A stretch of 64,000 nt of DNA from Oleispira sp963933055. Its GTDB lineage: Bacteria; Pseudomonadota; Gammaproteobacteria; Pseudomonadales; Oceanobacteraceae. Positions within the stretch are counted from its first letter, which is position 1, and each line of letters opens with the position of its first letter. A program made the translations under genes and the position numbers. The notes under the pieces are model-generated. The model was not told where the DNA came from, made no database searches, and saw only the letters and a list, made by a program, of their open reading frames with translations. The DNA is taken from positions 3,260-67,259 of the forward strand of contig CAWVSY010000015.1 in the NCBI GenBank assembly GCA_963933055.1, read 5' to 3'. Shown here in pieces: positions 55,771-64,000 of the stretch.

Positions 55771-55805
55771 AAAACCGCCAAGGCTTATCCTTGGCGGTTT
55801 TTTTT
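55771..55805. terminator. Bidirectional rho-independent terminator
   Basis: A perfect 13-bp stem (55771-55783 with 55789-55801) has a 5-base loop and a T-run on the plus side. Its left arm begins AAAA, giving a short T-run on the minus side as well. It separates the convergent genes ending at 55715 and 55810. Confidence 0.92.
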
Positions 55806-55809
55806 ATGG

Positions 55810-56670
55810 CTATTCTTCCTCTCTTACAAACTTGGCTAGAATCTTTCCTGTTTCACGATTTCCTACATAGATGCTGATCACTTCGGCGCGTACCGCGTGA
55901 GTTTGATGGCCCTGATAATTTATTGTGCTGTAACAGCGATCAGCAAGAGTGCAAAAACGCAGTCCTAATTGCACTTCTAAGGCCCGATTTTCGGTTTGGG
56001 CATGCGTAGTTTCGGGTGCTGCTTGCCATTTTATATCTTCAAATACTCCTGGTATCCACTGCCAGTCGCGATTCATCGACTTAAGTGCTGGATAGTTTTT
56101 GAAGTTTAAAACAGTTGCTACCCAACGATGGCCATTTTTCATAAGTACTTCTTGGCCTAGGCGGTTTTTTTCTGAGTCTTGGTGCAGTGTAAATTCAACA
56201 ACCGATTTTGCCGAGTGTCCTGGCGCGTAATCAGCCGCTTCATCTGGAAACAAATCGCTATAGGGGCCGCTATTAGGCAGGCTGCGAATTCCTACAATAT
56301 TAAAGGGGTGAAATCCTTTTTTATATTGATAGCGTGCAGCTTGTAGAGGGTAGTTTATATAATAGGTATTTTGTTGCTTGAGGTCGTCACGGGTTGCCAA
56401 ACCTGCAAAGCGTTTGTCTTGCGAGCTAAATAAATTTTGTACATTCTGTTCGGTTAAATAGGCTTTTGTCTGCCAATGTTTATCGGCATTCATTAATCGT
56501 GAATTCATTCTTTTTTTGCGTTCGTACGCTGCTTTTTGGGCTTGTTCGGCGGCGATGCGGGCTTGTTCTTGGGAAAGCAATTCAAGTCTCGCTAAATCTT
56601 CTTTTGAAGGGCCGCAGGCTGCTAAAAAAACAGTGCTTATGATGATTGCCGCTTTGATTAGGGGGTTCAT
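55810..56670 (-). CDS. Unknown lipoprotein with a coiled coil
   Basis: I do not recognise this 286-residue protein. It has a lipobox (VFLAAC) near residue 19. A charged helical stretch follows (about 24-60, EQARIAAEQAQKAAYERKK, likely a coiled coil). The C-terminal domain of about 220 residues has many aromatic positions (YYINYPLQAARYQYKKGFHPFNI and DRDW-like WQWIPGV) and two cysteines (LRFCTLADRCYS) seven residues apart. The start ATG at 56668-56670 has only a weak AGGAAA-like stretch. It stands alone, divergent from the small lipoprotein gene. Confidence 0.7.
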   Translation of the reverse strand: MNPLIKAAIIISTVFLAACGPSKEDLARLELLSQEQARIAAEQAQKAAYERKKRMNSRLMNADKHWQTKAYLTEQNVQNLFSSQDKRFAGLATRDDLKQQNTYYINYPLQAARYQYKKGFHPFNIVGIRSLPNSGPYSDLFPDEAADYAPGHSAKSVVEFTLHQDSEKNRLGQEVLMKNGHRWVATVLNFKNYPALKSMNRDWQWIPGVFEDIKWQAAPETTHAQTENRALEVQLGLRFCTLADRCYSTINYQGHQTHAVRAEVISIYVGNRETGKILAKFVREEE

Positions 56671-56857
56671 AAATTTCCTATGTTCTTGTAATTATTGTCT
56701 GCATCTATTATTACTGAAAATTAAAAGTTTTTCGATGCCCGTTATTCGATGCGGGTTGTTCTATTACCCAATGGTATGAGTAGGTTGTCGTCTTGTTTTG
56801 TCTAGACAATGTTATTGTGGTGTGACAATCTAATAAAAAATATAAGAGTTTAAAAAT

Positions 56858-57073
56858 GTGAAGTATCTCTTTATCTGTGTCGCCTCGCTTTTGGTGTTGG
56901 TGTCTCTTTCTGCTTGTGAAAGCTCATTCTCCGACATGAAGGGTGGTGAGCTGAGGGAGCGCGCTTATCTTTGCTTGATTGCGACCGATCAGAGCACCGC
57001 TGAAATTCAAGTATGTAAAAACATTCAACGTGAATGCAAACGCCGTCAAAAAGCAGGACAGTTTGACTGTTAG
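56858..57073 (+). CDS. Small lipoprotein, unknown
   Basis: The 71-residue protein has a signal sequence and lipobox (LVSLSAC) with the acyl cysteine near residue 20. The mature part has four further cysteines (YLCLIA, QVCKNI, RECKRR and FDC at the end), a charged middle and a predicted helical hairpin. I know no family. The start is a GTG at 56858 with only a weak purine stretch ahead of it, so its translation is not certain. A 204-base AT-rich gap without clear signals follows before the FKBP gene. Confidence 0.55.
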   Translation: MKYLFICVASLLVLVSLSACESSFSDMKGGELRERAYLCLIATDQSTAEIQVCKNIQRECKRRQKAGQFDC

Positions 57074-57277
57074 AGTGACTGTTATATTGTTAGTCTTATC
57101 TGCAATGGCTTTGTAATCTGCATAAAACGTATTAATTATCTTATTAGCACTTGAAATTGTGACCTATGATGCCATATCCAATGTGGATGCTGTTCCATGA
57201 TGGGATTTGTTAATTATATGGTGTAGTGTTACTGCGTTTAAAAATAACAAATTAAATATTACCACTGGGGAATTAAA

Positions 57278-57976
57278 ATGAATTTATTCAAACAAGTGCC
57301 TGTATTAGCAATGGGTGCTCTATTATTGGTTGGCTGTGGCCAGGAGAAAGAAGTGAAGTTAGAAACTCATGTTGATCAAGCAAGTTATGGTGTTGGTCTA
57401 AATATCGGTGAAAGCCTAGCCCGTGATGCGGTTGAATTGAACGTTGATGCGATTGCTGCTGGTATCTCTGACGCATTGTCTGGTGCAGAGAAGCGTATCG
57501 ATCAAGAAACTCTACAAGCGGCTTTCGAAAAAATTCGTGAAGAGCAAACGCGTAAGCAAGCTGCATTGAATGATGCTGCTGCTCAAGCAGGTATCGATTT
57601 CCTAGCTGAAAATGCTAAGAAAGAAGGTATTACTACTTTAGAGTCTGGTTTACAATATGAAGTAATTACGGCTGCTGCAGAAGCTGGCGCTAAGCCATCT
57701 GCAACAGATACAGTATCTGTTCATTACCATGGTACGTTAACTGACGGTTCTGTTTTTGACAGCTCTGTTGAACGTGGTACTCCAGCTGAATTCCCAGTTA
57801 ACCGCGTTATCGCTGGTTGGACTGAAGCACTTCAGTTGATGTCTGTTGGTGATAAGTGGAAACTTTATATCCCAGCTGATTTGGCTTACGGCGCACAAAG
57901 CCCAAGTCCTAAAATTCCAGCTAACTCTGCTTTAGTATTTGAAGTAGAATTATTGGAAGTTAAACAAGAAGGCTAA
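57278..57976 (+). CDS. FKBP-type peptidyl-prolyl isomerase, Mip/FkpA-like lipoprotein
   Basis: Envelope FKBPs speed proline isomerisation and act as chaperones. The 232-residue protein has a lipobox (LLLVGC) near residue 20. An FKBP-N helical dimerisation domain covers about 30-115, and the catalytic FKBP domain about 125-230 (VHYHGTLTDGSVFDSSVERGTP, then VIAGWTEALQLMSVGDKWKL and IPADLAYG). Mip-type homologues in pathogens are lipoproteins of this plan. The ATG at 57278 follows GGGGAA. Two hairpins lie between its stop and the aminopeptidase gene. Confidence 0.93.
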   Translation: MNLFKQVPVLAMGALLLVGCGQEKEVKLETHVDQASYGVGLNIGESLARDAVELNVDAIAAGISDALSGAEKRIDQETLQAAFEKIREEQTRKQAALNDAAAQAGIDFLAENAKKEGITTLESGLQYEVITAAAEAGAKPSATDTVSVHYHGTLTDGSVFDSSVERGTPAEFPVNRVIAGWTEALQLMSVGDKWKLYIPADLAYGAQSPSPKIPANSALVFEVELLEVKQEG

Positions 57977-57992
57977 GCCTGCTGTTTATTTG

Positions 57993-58025
57993 ATCGATTG
58001 AAGCATACCTTATGTGTCAATCGAT
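57993..58025 (+). repeat. Hairpin downstream of the FKBP gene
   Basis: ATCGATTGA (57993-58001) pairs with TCAATCGAT (58017-58025). An inner CATA/TATG extends the stem in part. There is no T-run, so it may stabilise the FKBP mRNA 3' end or act with the next hairpin. Confidence 0.5.
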
Positions 58026-58030
58026 TAAGT

Positions 58031-58070
58031 CCTAAGCGGGCTTCCCTCATATATGATGGATCCGCTTAGG
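58031..58070 (+). promoter_or_regulatory. Hairpin covering the aminopeptidase ribosome binding site
   Basis: CCTAAGCGG (58031-58039) pairs perfectly with CCGCTTAGG (58062-58070), extended by one pair on the outside. The 3' arm contains AGGA, the only plausible Shine-Dalgarno site, six bases before the ATG at 58078. An inner CATATATG palindrome can form the loop. Confidence 0.6.
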
Positions 58071-58077
58071 AATACTG

Positions 58078-59373
58078 ATGTCACAATCTCTCTCGTCTTT
58101 ACCAGATTTTAACCAAGATCTGTTGGGTTTTTTACAAGCCAGTCCTACCCCTTTTCATGCAACGCAGTCCATGGCAGATACATTATTGTCAGCGGGTTAT
58201 CGCGAATTATTTCAAGATCAAGCATGGTCGTTAGAAGAGCAAGCGGGATATTTTATTCGCCGCAATGATTCTTCGATTATCGCTTTTTGGTTAGCCGATA
58301 AATCTCAGCCATTGCGTTTGTTAGGGGCTCATACCGACAGCCCTTGTTTAAAAGTAAAACCGAATGCCAATATGACCGGCCAAGGCTATTTTCAGCTGGG
58401 TGTTGAGGTATATGGTGGCGTTTTGCTAGCACCTTGGTTTGATCGTGATTTATCGTTAGCAGGGCGTGTGCATGCGCGTATTGATGGCAAAATTAAATCG
58501 GTCATGATTAACTTTGAGCGCGCGATTGCGACAGTTCCAAGTTTAGCGATTCACCTTGATCGTGAAGCGAATAGCTCCCGCACGATTAATAAGCAAACCG
58601 ACTTGCCGCCAGTATTGGCTATTGTGGGTGAGAATAAACAAGATTTAAATACGATCCTGATGGCAGAGGTGCGCAAGCAGTTTGAGTCGGTTGAATCAAT
58701 TTTAGATTACGAATTATTCTTTTATGATACTCAGCCGCCAGCGCTGATTGGTTTAGAAAATGAATTTATTGCCAGTGCGCGTTTGGATAACTTGTTGAGT
58801 TGTCATGTTGGTTTGCAGGCTTTATTAAGCTCAGGGTCTGGTCAGAATAAATTATTCATCTGTACCGATCATGAAGAGGTAGGTTCAGTAAGTGCCTGTG
58901 GTGCTCAGGGGCCTTTCTTAGAGCAAGCTATTGAGCGCATCTGGCCAAGTATTGAAGAGCGTAATCGTCTTATGGCGAACTCTTTGATGATCTCGGTAGA
59001 TAACGCACACGCGATTCACCCTAATTATTTTGATAAGCATGATGAAAATCATGGGCCGATCATCAATCAGGGCCCTGTTATTAAGGTGAATGCTAATCAG
59101 CGCTATGCTACCAATAGTTTTACTGCAGCGGTCTTTAAGCAGGTCTGTAACGACGTTGGTATTAAGTATCAATCGTTCGTCACGCGTACCGATTTAGGCT
59201 GCGGTAGCACGATTGGCCCAGCAATCGCTTCAAACCTGGGTGTGGATACGATTGATATCGGTGTGCCAACCTTTGGTATGCACTCGATTCGTGAACTTGC
59301 AGGCAGCGAGGACGCGCATGCTTTGGCTCAGGCATTGAAACACTTTTATGAGAAGTCGTCTTTGACGGAGTAA
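58078..59373 (+). CDS. apeB: M18-family aminopeptidase
   Basis: This is a dodecameric zinc aminopeptidase of the M18 family (DAP-like). The 431-residue protein has the metal ligands in LLGAHTDSPCLKVKP, the catalytic/ligand acidic pair in ICTDHEEVGSVSACG, a later ligand region in MISVDNAHAIHPNYFDKHDENH and the C-terminal GVPTFGMHSIRELAGSEDA. The start ATG at 58078 is the only plausible one. The ribosome site lies in a hairpin (see the adjoining element). It ends at a clear terminator and is a single-gene unit, unless the FKBP gene reads through. Confidence 0.96.
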   Translation: MSQSLSSLPDFNQDLLGFLQASPTPFHATQSMADTLLSAGYRELFQDQAWSLEEQAGYFIRRNDSSIIAFWLADKSQPLRLLGAHTDSPCLKVKPNANMTGQGYFQLGVEVYGGVLLAPWFDRDLSLAGRVHARIDGKIKSVMINFERAIATVPSLAIHLDREANSSRTINKQTDLPPVLAIVGENKQDLNTILMAEVRKQFESVESILDYELFFYDTQPPALIGLENEFIASARLDNLLSCHVGLQALLSSGSGQNKLFICTDHEEVGSVSACGAQGPFLEQAIERIWPSIEERNRLMANSLMISVDNAHAIHPNYFDKHDENHGPIINQGPVIKVNANQRYATNSFTAAVFKQVCNDVGIKYQSFVTRTDLGCGSTIGPAIASNLGVDTIDIGVPTFGMHSIRELAGSEDAHALAQALKHFYEKSSLTE

Positions 59374-59408
59374 TTCGTTAGCTGAAGATTTATTAAGGCA
59401 TAATAAAC

Positions 59409-59443
59409 AAGCAGTTTACATCAGTCAGTAAGCTGCTTTTTTT
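59409..59443 (+). terminator. Rho-independent terminator of the aminopeptidase gene
   Basis: An 11-bp stem with one G-U pair (59409-59419 with 59428-59438) has an 8-base loop and a run of seven T. It lies 36 bases after the stop. The 59444-59576 stretch that follows holds nothing else I recognise. Confidence 0.9.
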
Positions 59444-59576
59444 ATTTGAATTGCGATGGATAAATTCTAGACGCAAAAAAATATAGCATTGATAGTAGTG
59501 CTAAATAAAAAATTATAAGGGGTATTTTAATATTTGAAATAGAGTATTTCGAAAGAAGACCATCTTAGATAAAAGA

Positions 59577-59653
59577 TGGTCGGGATAGAGAGATTCGAAC
59601 TCCCGACATCCTGCTCCCAAAGCAGGCGCGCTACCAGACTGCGCTATATCCCG
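59577..59653 (-). tRNA. tRNA-Pro (UGG)
   Basis: A 77-base tRNA on the minus strand with CCA encoded. The acceptor stem begins CGGGATA, the anticodon loop is TTTGGGA (anticodon TGG), and the T loop contains TTCGAAT. It follows tRNA-Asn by 41 bases. Confidence 0.98.
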
Positions 59654-59694
59654 AACATGTTGCAAGCAATACCAAATCATTACAAAGTAATAAA

Positions 59695-59770
59695 TGGCTC
59701 CCTGAGCTGGACTTGAACCAGCGACCAATAGATTAACAGTCTACTGCTCTACCAACTGAGCTATCAGGGA
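59695..59770 (-). tRNA. tRNA-Asn (GUU)
   Basis: A 76-base tRNA on the minus strand with CCA encoded. The acceptor stem begins TCCCTGA, the D arm is AGCTCAGTTGGTAGAGC, the anticodon loop is CTGTTAA (anticodon GTT), and the T loop contains TTCAAGT. It is the first gene of a two-tRNA unit with tRNA-Pro. Confidence 0.98.
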
Positions 59771-59790
59771 ATGTCTTGGCAACGGAGCGC

Positions 59791-59819
59791 ATAATACGTA
59801 GCAGACGCTCAGCTGTCAA
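59791..59819 (-). promoter_or_regulatory. Sigma-70 promoter of tRNA-Asn-tRNA-Pro
   Basis: On the minus strand: TTGACA (perfect), a 17-base spacer and TATTAT (5 of 6), 20 bases upstream of tRNA-Asn. It lies immediately beyond the terminator of the galU-algC operon. Confidence 0.9.
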
Positions 59820-59869
59820 CACTTTTTAAAATAAAATCTGTAATTAATTCAATTGCTTACAGATTTTAT
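59820..59869 (-). terminator. Terminator of the galU-algC operon
   Basis: A perfect 13-bp AT-rich stem (59831-59843 with 59857-59869) has a 13-base loop. On the minus strand it is followed by TTTAAAAAGTG. It lies 46 bases after the algC-like stop, just before the tRNA promoter. The short T-run makes it less certain than the others. Confidence 0.55.
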
Positions 59870-59915
59870 TCAAAACGGCTAAAAATTAACCGAATAGTTA
59901 CTTATTTAACCAAAA

Positions 59916-61274
59916 TTAACCTTTCATCAACGCTAATAATTCAGCCGTTTTAATTTCCATGAGTTTTTGATCACCACGGCTTTCAACATTTAAGCGTACA
60001 ACAGGCTCAGTATTTGATGCGCGTAAGTTAAAGCGCCATTCACCAAAGTTCATGCTTAAACCGTCGGTATGATCAATCTCAGCGCCAGTATCCGCATAAT
60101 GTGCTTCTACTTTCACTAAAGTTGCTGGAGCATCCTCTAAAACGCTGTTGATCTCGCCAGAGCAAGGGAAGCGTGCCATACGCTCTTCAACCAACTGAGT
60201 TAACGACTTACCAGACTTACTGATCAATTCAACCACAAGCAACCAAGGAATCATGCCGCTGTCGCAATAGAAGAAATCTTTAAAATAATGGTGAGCACTC
60301 ATCTCGCCACCATAAATAGAATCTTCTAAACGCATACGCTCTTTAATAAACGCATGGCCGGTTTTACTCTGAATGGCTTTACCACCAGCGGCTTCAGCCA
60401 TTTCGATGGTATTCCAGGTTAAGCGAGGGTCGTGAACAATGCTCGCGCCTGGATTTTTCAATAAGGCCGCTTCTGCCAATAGACCTACGATGTAGTAGCC
60501 TTCAATAAAGGTACCTTTATCGTCGAAAAAGAAACAGCGGTCAAAATCGCCATCCCAAGCGATGCCTAAATCAGCACCGGAATCGGCAATTGCTTTAATC
60601 GTAGGCGCGCGGTTTTCTTCTAATAACGGATTTGGAACACCGTGTGGGAAGTTACCATCTTGTTCGTGATGAACTTTAACCCACTCAATTGGTAAGAAAG
60701 GCTCAATTGCATCAAGGGCAAGACCTGCGCCACCGTTACCGGCATTACAAACGATTTTTAACGGTTTTAACTCATCTGCGGTCACGTAGGTCAAAAGGTG
60801 CTGAGTATAAGCTGGGCGAGTATCAACCACTTCTTGTGTGCCGCGCTTGCTAGCATCAACTTCTGGAAAGTCGTTTGCGTGAGCAAGTTTCTCGATATCT
60901 TTTAGGCCAGTATCGCCGCTAATAGGCTTAGAGCCTTCGCGCACAAACTTCATGCCATTGTAATCTTTTGGATTGTGGCTAGCGGTTACGCAAATTCCAC
61001 CATCGGCTTTCAGGTGAGACGTTGCAAAATACACTTCTTCCGTGCCGCACATGCCAATGTTTAAAACATTCGCGCCAGCGTCACGTAAACCTTCAACCAC
61101 TTGATCACACATTTGTTTGCTGGTTAAACGAATGTCGTAACCAACCACAACGGTCTTAGGCTTTAAGTATTGAGCAAAAGCACGGCCAATGCTGTAAGCG
61201 ATTTCTTCATTAAGTTCATCTGGCATACGGCCGCGAACATCATACGCTTTGAAGCATGCTAATAAATCACCCAT
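59916..61274 (-). CDS. Phosphomannomutase/phosphoglucomutase (AlgC/ManB type)
   Basis: This alpha-D-phosphohexomutase interconverts the 6- and 1-phosphates of mannose or glucose, feeding GDP-mannose or UDP-glucose synthesis. The phosphoserine loop is TASHNPKDYNGMK near residue 100. The magnesium loop is AWDGDFDRCFFFD near residue 240, the sugar loop is GEMSAHHYFKDF near residue 325, and the phosphate-binding loop RASNTEPVVRLN is near the C-terminus. The 452 residues match the ManB/CpsG form of the mutase. The start overlaps the galU stop (TAATG), so the two enzymes are coupled: GalU uses glucose-1-phosphate. Confidence 0.94.
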   Translation of the reverse strand: MGDLLACFKAYDVRGRMPDELNEEIAYSIGRAFAQYLKPKTVVVGYDIRLTSKQMCDQVVEGLRDAGANVLNIGMCGTEEVYFATSHLKADGGICVTASHNPKDYNGMKFVREGSKPISGDTGLKDIEKLAHANDFPEVDASKRGTQEVVDTRPAYTQHLLTYVTADELKPLKIVCNAGNGGAGLALDAIEPFLPIEWVKVHHEQDGNFPHGVPNPLLEENRAPTIKAIADSGADLGIAWDGDFDRCFFFDDKGTFIEGYYIVGLLAEAALLKNPGASIVHDPRLTWNTIEMAEAAGGKAIQSKTGHAFIKERMRLEDSIYGGEMSAHHYFKDFFYCDSGMIPWLLVVELISKSGKSLTQLVEERMARFPCSGEINSVLEDAPATLVKVEAHYADTGAEIDHTDGLSMNFGEWRFNLRASNTEPVVRLNVESRGDQKLMEIKTAELLALMKG

Positions 61275-62134
61275 TACTTATTCCCTTTTTCTTTCTCGGC
61301 TTGCTCTTTGAGATAAACGTTCTCAAACACATGATTGGTTGCTTCAACAAAGCCTTCAATGCTGCCGCAATCAAAACGCTTACCGCGGAATTTATATGCC
61401 ATAACGCAGCCTTCTTGAGCTTGCTTCATCAAGGCGTCAGTGATTTGAACTTCACCATTTTTACCGGGCTCAGTATCTTCAATTTTTGCAAAAATATCAG
61501 GGGTTAAAATATAACGACCAATAATGGCTAGGTTAGAAGGCGCATCTTCTTTCGCAGGTTTCTCAACCATGTCAGTAACGCGATACAAGCCATTGCCCAT
61601 ATCGTCACCGGCGATCACACCGTATTTATGAACTTGATCTTCAGGTACTTCTTGAATGGCAACAACCGAGCAGCGAAACTGATTGTAGATTTTCACCATT
61701 TGTGCAAGAACGCCTTCGCCATCTTCATCGGGAACACATAAGTCATCGGCAAGAACAACGGCAAAAGGTTCGTCACCCATAAGGTTGCGGCCTGATAAAA
61801 TCGCGTGTCCTAACCCCTTCATATGGTTTTGACGAGTGAAGGCAAAGTCGTTATTGTCGATAAGATCACGAATAGAGCTTAATAAGGACTCTTTACCAGA
61901 GCCTTTAATTTCGGCTTCTACTTCGTAACTGATGTCAAAATGGTCAGCGATCGCCCGCTTACCTCGACCGGTAACAAAGCCAATAGTAGAAAGACCGGCT
62001 TGAGAGGCTTCTTCTACGCCATATTGAACAAGAGGCTTGTTAACAATTGGCAGCATTTCTTTTGGCATAGACTTGGTTGCCGGTAAAAAACGGGTTCCAT
62101 ATCCTGCAACGGGAAAAAGGCATTTTTTTATCAT
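61274..62134 (-). CDS. galU: UTP-glucose-1-phosphate uridylyltransferase
   Basis: GalU makes UDP-glucose from UTP and glucose-1-phosphate for lipopolysaccharide and exopolysaccharide. The 286-residue protein has the nucleotide-binding signature AGYGTRFLPATKSMPKEMLP at the N-terminus. The segment FAVVLADDLCVPDE carries the metal Asp, and the sugar-binding lysine is in VTDMVEKPAKEDAPS. The start ATG at 62132-62134 follows AAGGATT. It is the first gene of the galU-mutase operon, opposite zwf across 373 bases. Confidence 0.97.
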   Translation of the reverse strand: MIKKCLFPVAGYGTRFLPATKSMPKEMLPIVNKPLVQYGVEEASQAGLSTIGFVTGRGKRAIADHFDISYEVEAEIKGSGKESLLSSIRDLIDNNDFAFTRQNHMKGLGHAILSGRNLMGDEPFAVVLADDLCVPDEDGEGVLAQMVKIYNQFRCSVVAIQEVPEDQVHKYGVIAGDDMGNGLYRVTDMVEKPAKEDAPSNLAIIGRYILTPDIFAKIEDTEPGKNGEVQITDALMKQAQEGCVMAYKFRGKRFDCGSIEGFVEATNHVFENVYLKEQAEKEKGNK

Positions 62135-62507
62135 GATTCAATCCTTGTAAAAATAAGTATTTGAGGCCATTTAATTAGGCTGAGTAGGTATTTGCACGAA
62201 ATAGACCAAATATTGAAATGAGAAGAGGGTTGGCAATTCCATTTCGCCATATTTCGTCATAATGTTATAACGCACAATGTAAATAAAGATGCCGCATTGT
62301 AGCTTGTTGTAAAGGAATAACAAGGCTCATTAGGGGGAATAAAAGTCATTTAATCGTTAACTTAATTGTTATGTGGGCACGAATACTGCTCTGTAACAAA
62401 CATAAGAGAATCTAATGGATTTCTCTTTAATATCACTGGTAAATGCTGACTTATGGTGCACACTTAATTGAAATGATGCACAAAAGTAGCACTAAGGATG
62501 GAATCGA
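62135..62507. other. Divergent control region between galU and zwf
   Basis: This 373-base AT-rich gap has no credible gene. It holds the galU ribosome site at its left end and an AAGGA site for zwf at 62494. I looked for a HexR site (TGTAATTAAATTACA-like) and found none convincing. The TGCAC/GTGCA repeats near 62456-62480 are too short to interpret. Confidence 0.5.
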
Positions 62508-64000
62508 ATGCAAATTGAACAGCCGTTCGAGTTAGTCTTGTTTGGTGGGTTAGGGGATTTGGCTTTGCGTAAGCTGTTTCCTGCTCTGTACTTATTAGAG
62601 TCGGATAATCGACTGCCTAAAGGGCGTATTATCGCAATTGGGCGGAGTGAGGTTGCGCAGGCAGAGCTTTTAAAAACCATCAAGCAAGCTGTCAAAGTTC
62701 AAGATGAGGATGTATGGCAAAAATTTCAGCAACGATTGACCTATGTATCAATCGACGTCTATCAGTCAGATGATTTTAAAAATCTAGTCAGTGAGTTAGA
62801 ACCGACGTGCCCTAATCGACTGTTTTATTTGGCGACAGCGTCTTCGCTTTACGCAGAAATCGTTAAAAACTTACACGCCAATCAATTAATTCATGCGCCT
62901 TCTAAGGTCGTTTTAGAAAAACCTATTGGTCATGATTTAATATCAGCCAAAGCAATTAACAAAGCGGTTGCAGAATACTTTGATGAAAGTCAGATTTATC
63001 GTATAGATCATTATTTAGGCAAAGAAACCGTTCAAAATTTAATGGTACTGCGATTTGCCAATTCGATTTTTGAAAGCCAGTGGAATCAAAAATACATTGA
63101 TCATATTCAGATTTCCATTTCAGAATCTTTAGGCGTAGAAAAACGGGCTGGATTTTATGAACAGGTGGGTGCATTCAGAGACATGATGCAAAACCATTTA
63201 TTGCAACTTTTATGCATCGTTGCAATGGAACCCCCCTCAAAAATGGAACCAGACGAAGTTCGTGATGAAAAAGTAAAAGTTATAAAAGCCCTGAGAGCGA
63301 TAGAGGGCAAAGACATTCACGATAAAGTTATTCGCGGCCAGTATGGAGAAGGTGTTTCTGAAGGACGTCCAGTTCCGCGCTATCGTGATGAAGATGGCGT
63401 TAATAATCAAAGCCAAACGGAAACCTTTGTGGCGATGAAGGTGGAAATTGAAAACTGGCGCTGGGCGGGTGTCCCTTTTTACTTGCGCACAGGAAAACGA
63501 CTAGCAGAACGAGCGTGTGAAATTGTTGTGCAGTTTAAAGAAATTCCTCATTCGATTTTTGATATGCAGCATAAAGAAACCATGGCAAATAAATTAATTT
63601 TTCGCCTTCAGCCTGATGAAGGTATTCGGTTGCAGTTGTGTGAAAAGAAATTAGGCGGTGGGATGAATGTGCGGCCTATGACGCTGAGTCTGAATCCCGA
63701 TAATCCAAGCCAAGTCGGTGCTTCGCAATATGCGGGTGCTAAAAAAAGCGAGCGTGATTTTGAGAATAAAATGACGCGCGTGCCTGAGGCTTATGAAAGA
63801 TTATTATTTGATGCATTGGCCAGTAATCCAACACTGTTTTTACGTGATGATGAATTGATGCAAGCTTGGCGTTGGGTTGATCCTATCTTAGCTGCATGGC
63901 AAGAATCTGAAAGTGCCCCCGAACCGTATACTTCTGGAACATGGGGTCCCGCGGCTGCTACGTTATTGTTAGCCAAAGATGGGCGGCTCTGGAATGAAAA
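62508..64000 (+). CDS. zwf: Glucose-6-phosphate 1-dehydrogenase, 3' end cut by the window edge
   Basis: Zwf oxidises glucose-6-phosphate with NADP, feeding the pentose phosphate and Entner-Doudoroff pathways. At least 497 residues are visible and only the last few codons are missing, judging from the family ending (SGTWGPAAATLLLAKDGRLWNE is at the edge). The nucleotide loop reads FGGLGDLALRKLFPAL instead of the more usual GASGDLAKRKL. The active-site signature is RIDHYLGKETVQN near residue 170, and the sugar site includes VLEKPIGHDL. The ATG at 62508 follows AAGGA. pgl and edd, often next to zwf, would lie outside the window. Confidence 0.96.
   Translation, partial: MQIEQPFELVLFGGLGDLALRKLFPALYLLESDNRLPKGRIIAIGRSEVAQAELLKTIKQAVKVQDEDVWQKFQQRLTYVSIDVYQSDDFKNLVSELEPTCPNRLFYLATASSLYAEIVKNLHANQLIHAPSKVVLEKPIGHDLISAKAINKAVAEYFDESQIYRIDHYLGKETVQNLMVLRFANSIFESQWNQKYIDHIQISISESLGVEKRAGFYEQVGAFRDMMQNHLLQLLCIVAMEPPSKMEPDEVRDEKVKVIKALRAIEGKDIHDKVIRGQYGEGVSEGRPVPRYRDEDGVNNQSQTETFVAMKVEIENWRWAGVPFYLRTGKRLAERACEIVVQFKEIPHSIFDMQHKETMANKLIFRLQPDEGIRLQLCEKKLGGGMNVRPMTLSLNPDNPSQVGASQYAGAKKSERDFENKMTRVPEAYERLLFDALASNPTLFLRDDELMQAWRWVDPILAAWQESESAPEPYTSGTWGPAAATLLLAKDGRLWNE

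Noticed and set aside
62135..62507. HexR operator in front of zwf
   Set aside because: No TGTAAT/ATTACA-like palindrome is present in the gap.

Overview
The window is a stretch of chromosome from a marine-type gammaproteobacterium, most like the Oceanospirillales (Oleispira/Bermanella/Thalassolituus-like). The evidence is the moderate-to-low GC, the gene order ruvCAB-tolQRAB-pal-cpoB-tRNA-Lys-nadA-(M48 protease)-(TusA-like)-(AI-2E permease)-dapA-bamC-(MBL hydrolase), which resembles Pseudomonas in skeleton, and several families typical of this group. The species is an inference. I see no prophage, insertion sequence, integron or CRISPR array; this is ordinary core chromosome with some lineage-specific genes.

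Layout. 1-4065: end of an RND efflux adaptor gene and its complete inner-membrane pump. 4098-6844 (minus): an unknown membrane protein, a crotonase-family enzyme and a GcvR-like double-ACT protein. 7054-9789: hom-thrC (threonine synthesis) closed by a strong terminator. 10017-11859: an outer-membrane barrel and a probably periplasmic minimal ATP-dependent DNA ligase. 11940-16088 (minus): a second, complete RND adaptor-pump operon. 16327-22463: an EamA permease, the TIGR03546/TIGR03545 pair, a small exported protein, recJ and an ICMT-like membrane methyltransferase. 22516-24837: a RetSat/CrtISO-like flavoprotein divergent from a PadR repressor, with two identical-core palindromes between them. 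24949-26096: a diguanylate cyclase broken by a one-base frameshift. 26126-29344 (minus): yaeQ, a PiT phosphate transporter, a DUF4442 hotdog protein and a GNAT acetyltransferase. 29436-34979 (minus): a three-gene block of chemoreceptor, membrane-anchored beta-barrel-plus-HEAT protein and secreted cysteine-repeat protein. This is the least explained part of the window. 35427-38033: clpB behind a heat-shock (sigma-32) promoter. 38079-40380: a degenerate-Hpt/Rec/Rec/GGDEF protein divergent from a small TPR-like gene preceded by a near-perfect Fur box.

40479-47697: Holliday-junction processing (ruvCAB) followed by the Tol-Pal envelope system with CpoB. Two tRNA-Lys genes, each with its own promoter, lead into nadA. 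49346-54740: a BepA-like protease, then a TusA-like protein with an AI-2E/PerM permease, then dapA-bamC-MBL hydrolase. 54966-59373: an outer-membrane protein, two unknown lipoproteins, an FKBP lipoprotein and an M18 aminopeptidase whose ribosome binding site lies in a hairpin. 59577-59770: tRNA-Pro and tRNA-Asn. 59916-62134 (minus): galU and an algC/manB-type mutase, overlapping and making sugar-nucleotide precursors. 62508-64000: zwf, missing only its last few codons at the window edge.

Most genes are housekeeping. The items most worth following are the cysteine-repeat/HEAT/chemoreceptor block, the paired PadR operators, the Fur-controlled TPR gene, the frameshifted cyclase, the degenerate Hpt-Rec protein and the hairpin at the aminopeptidase start.
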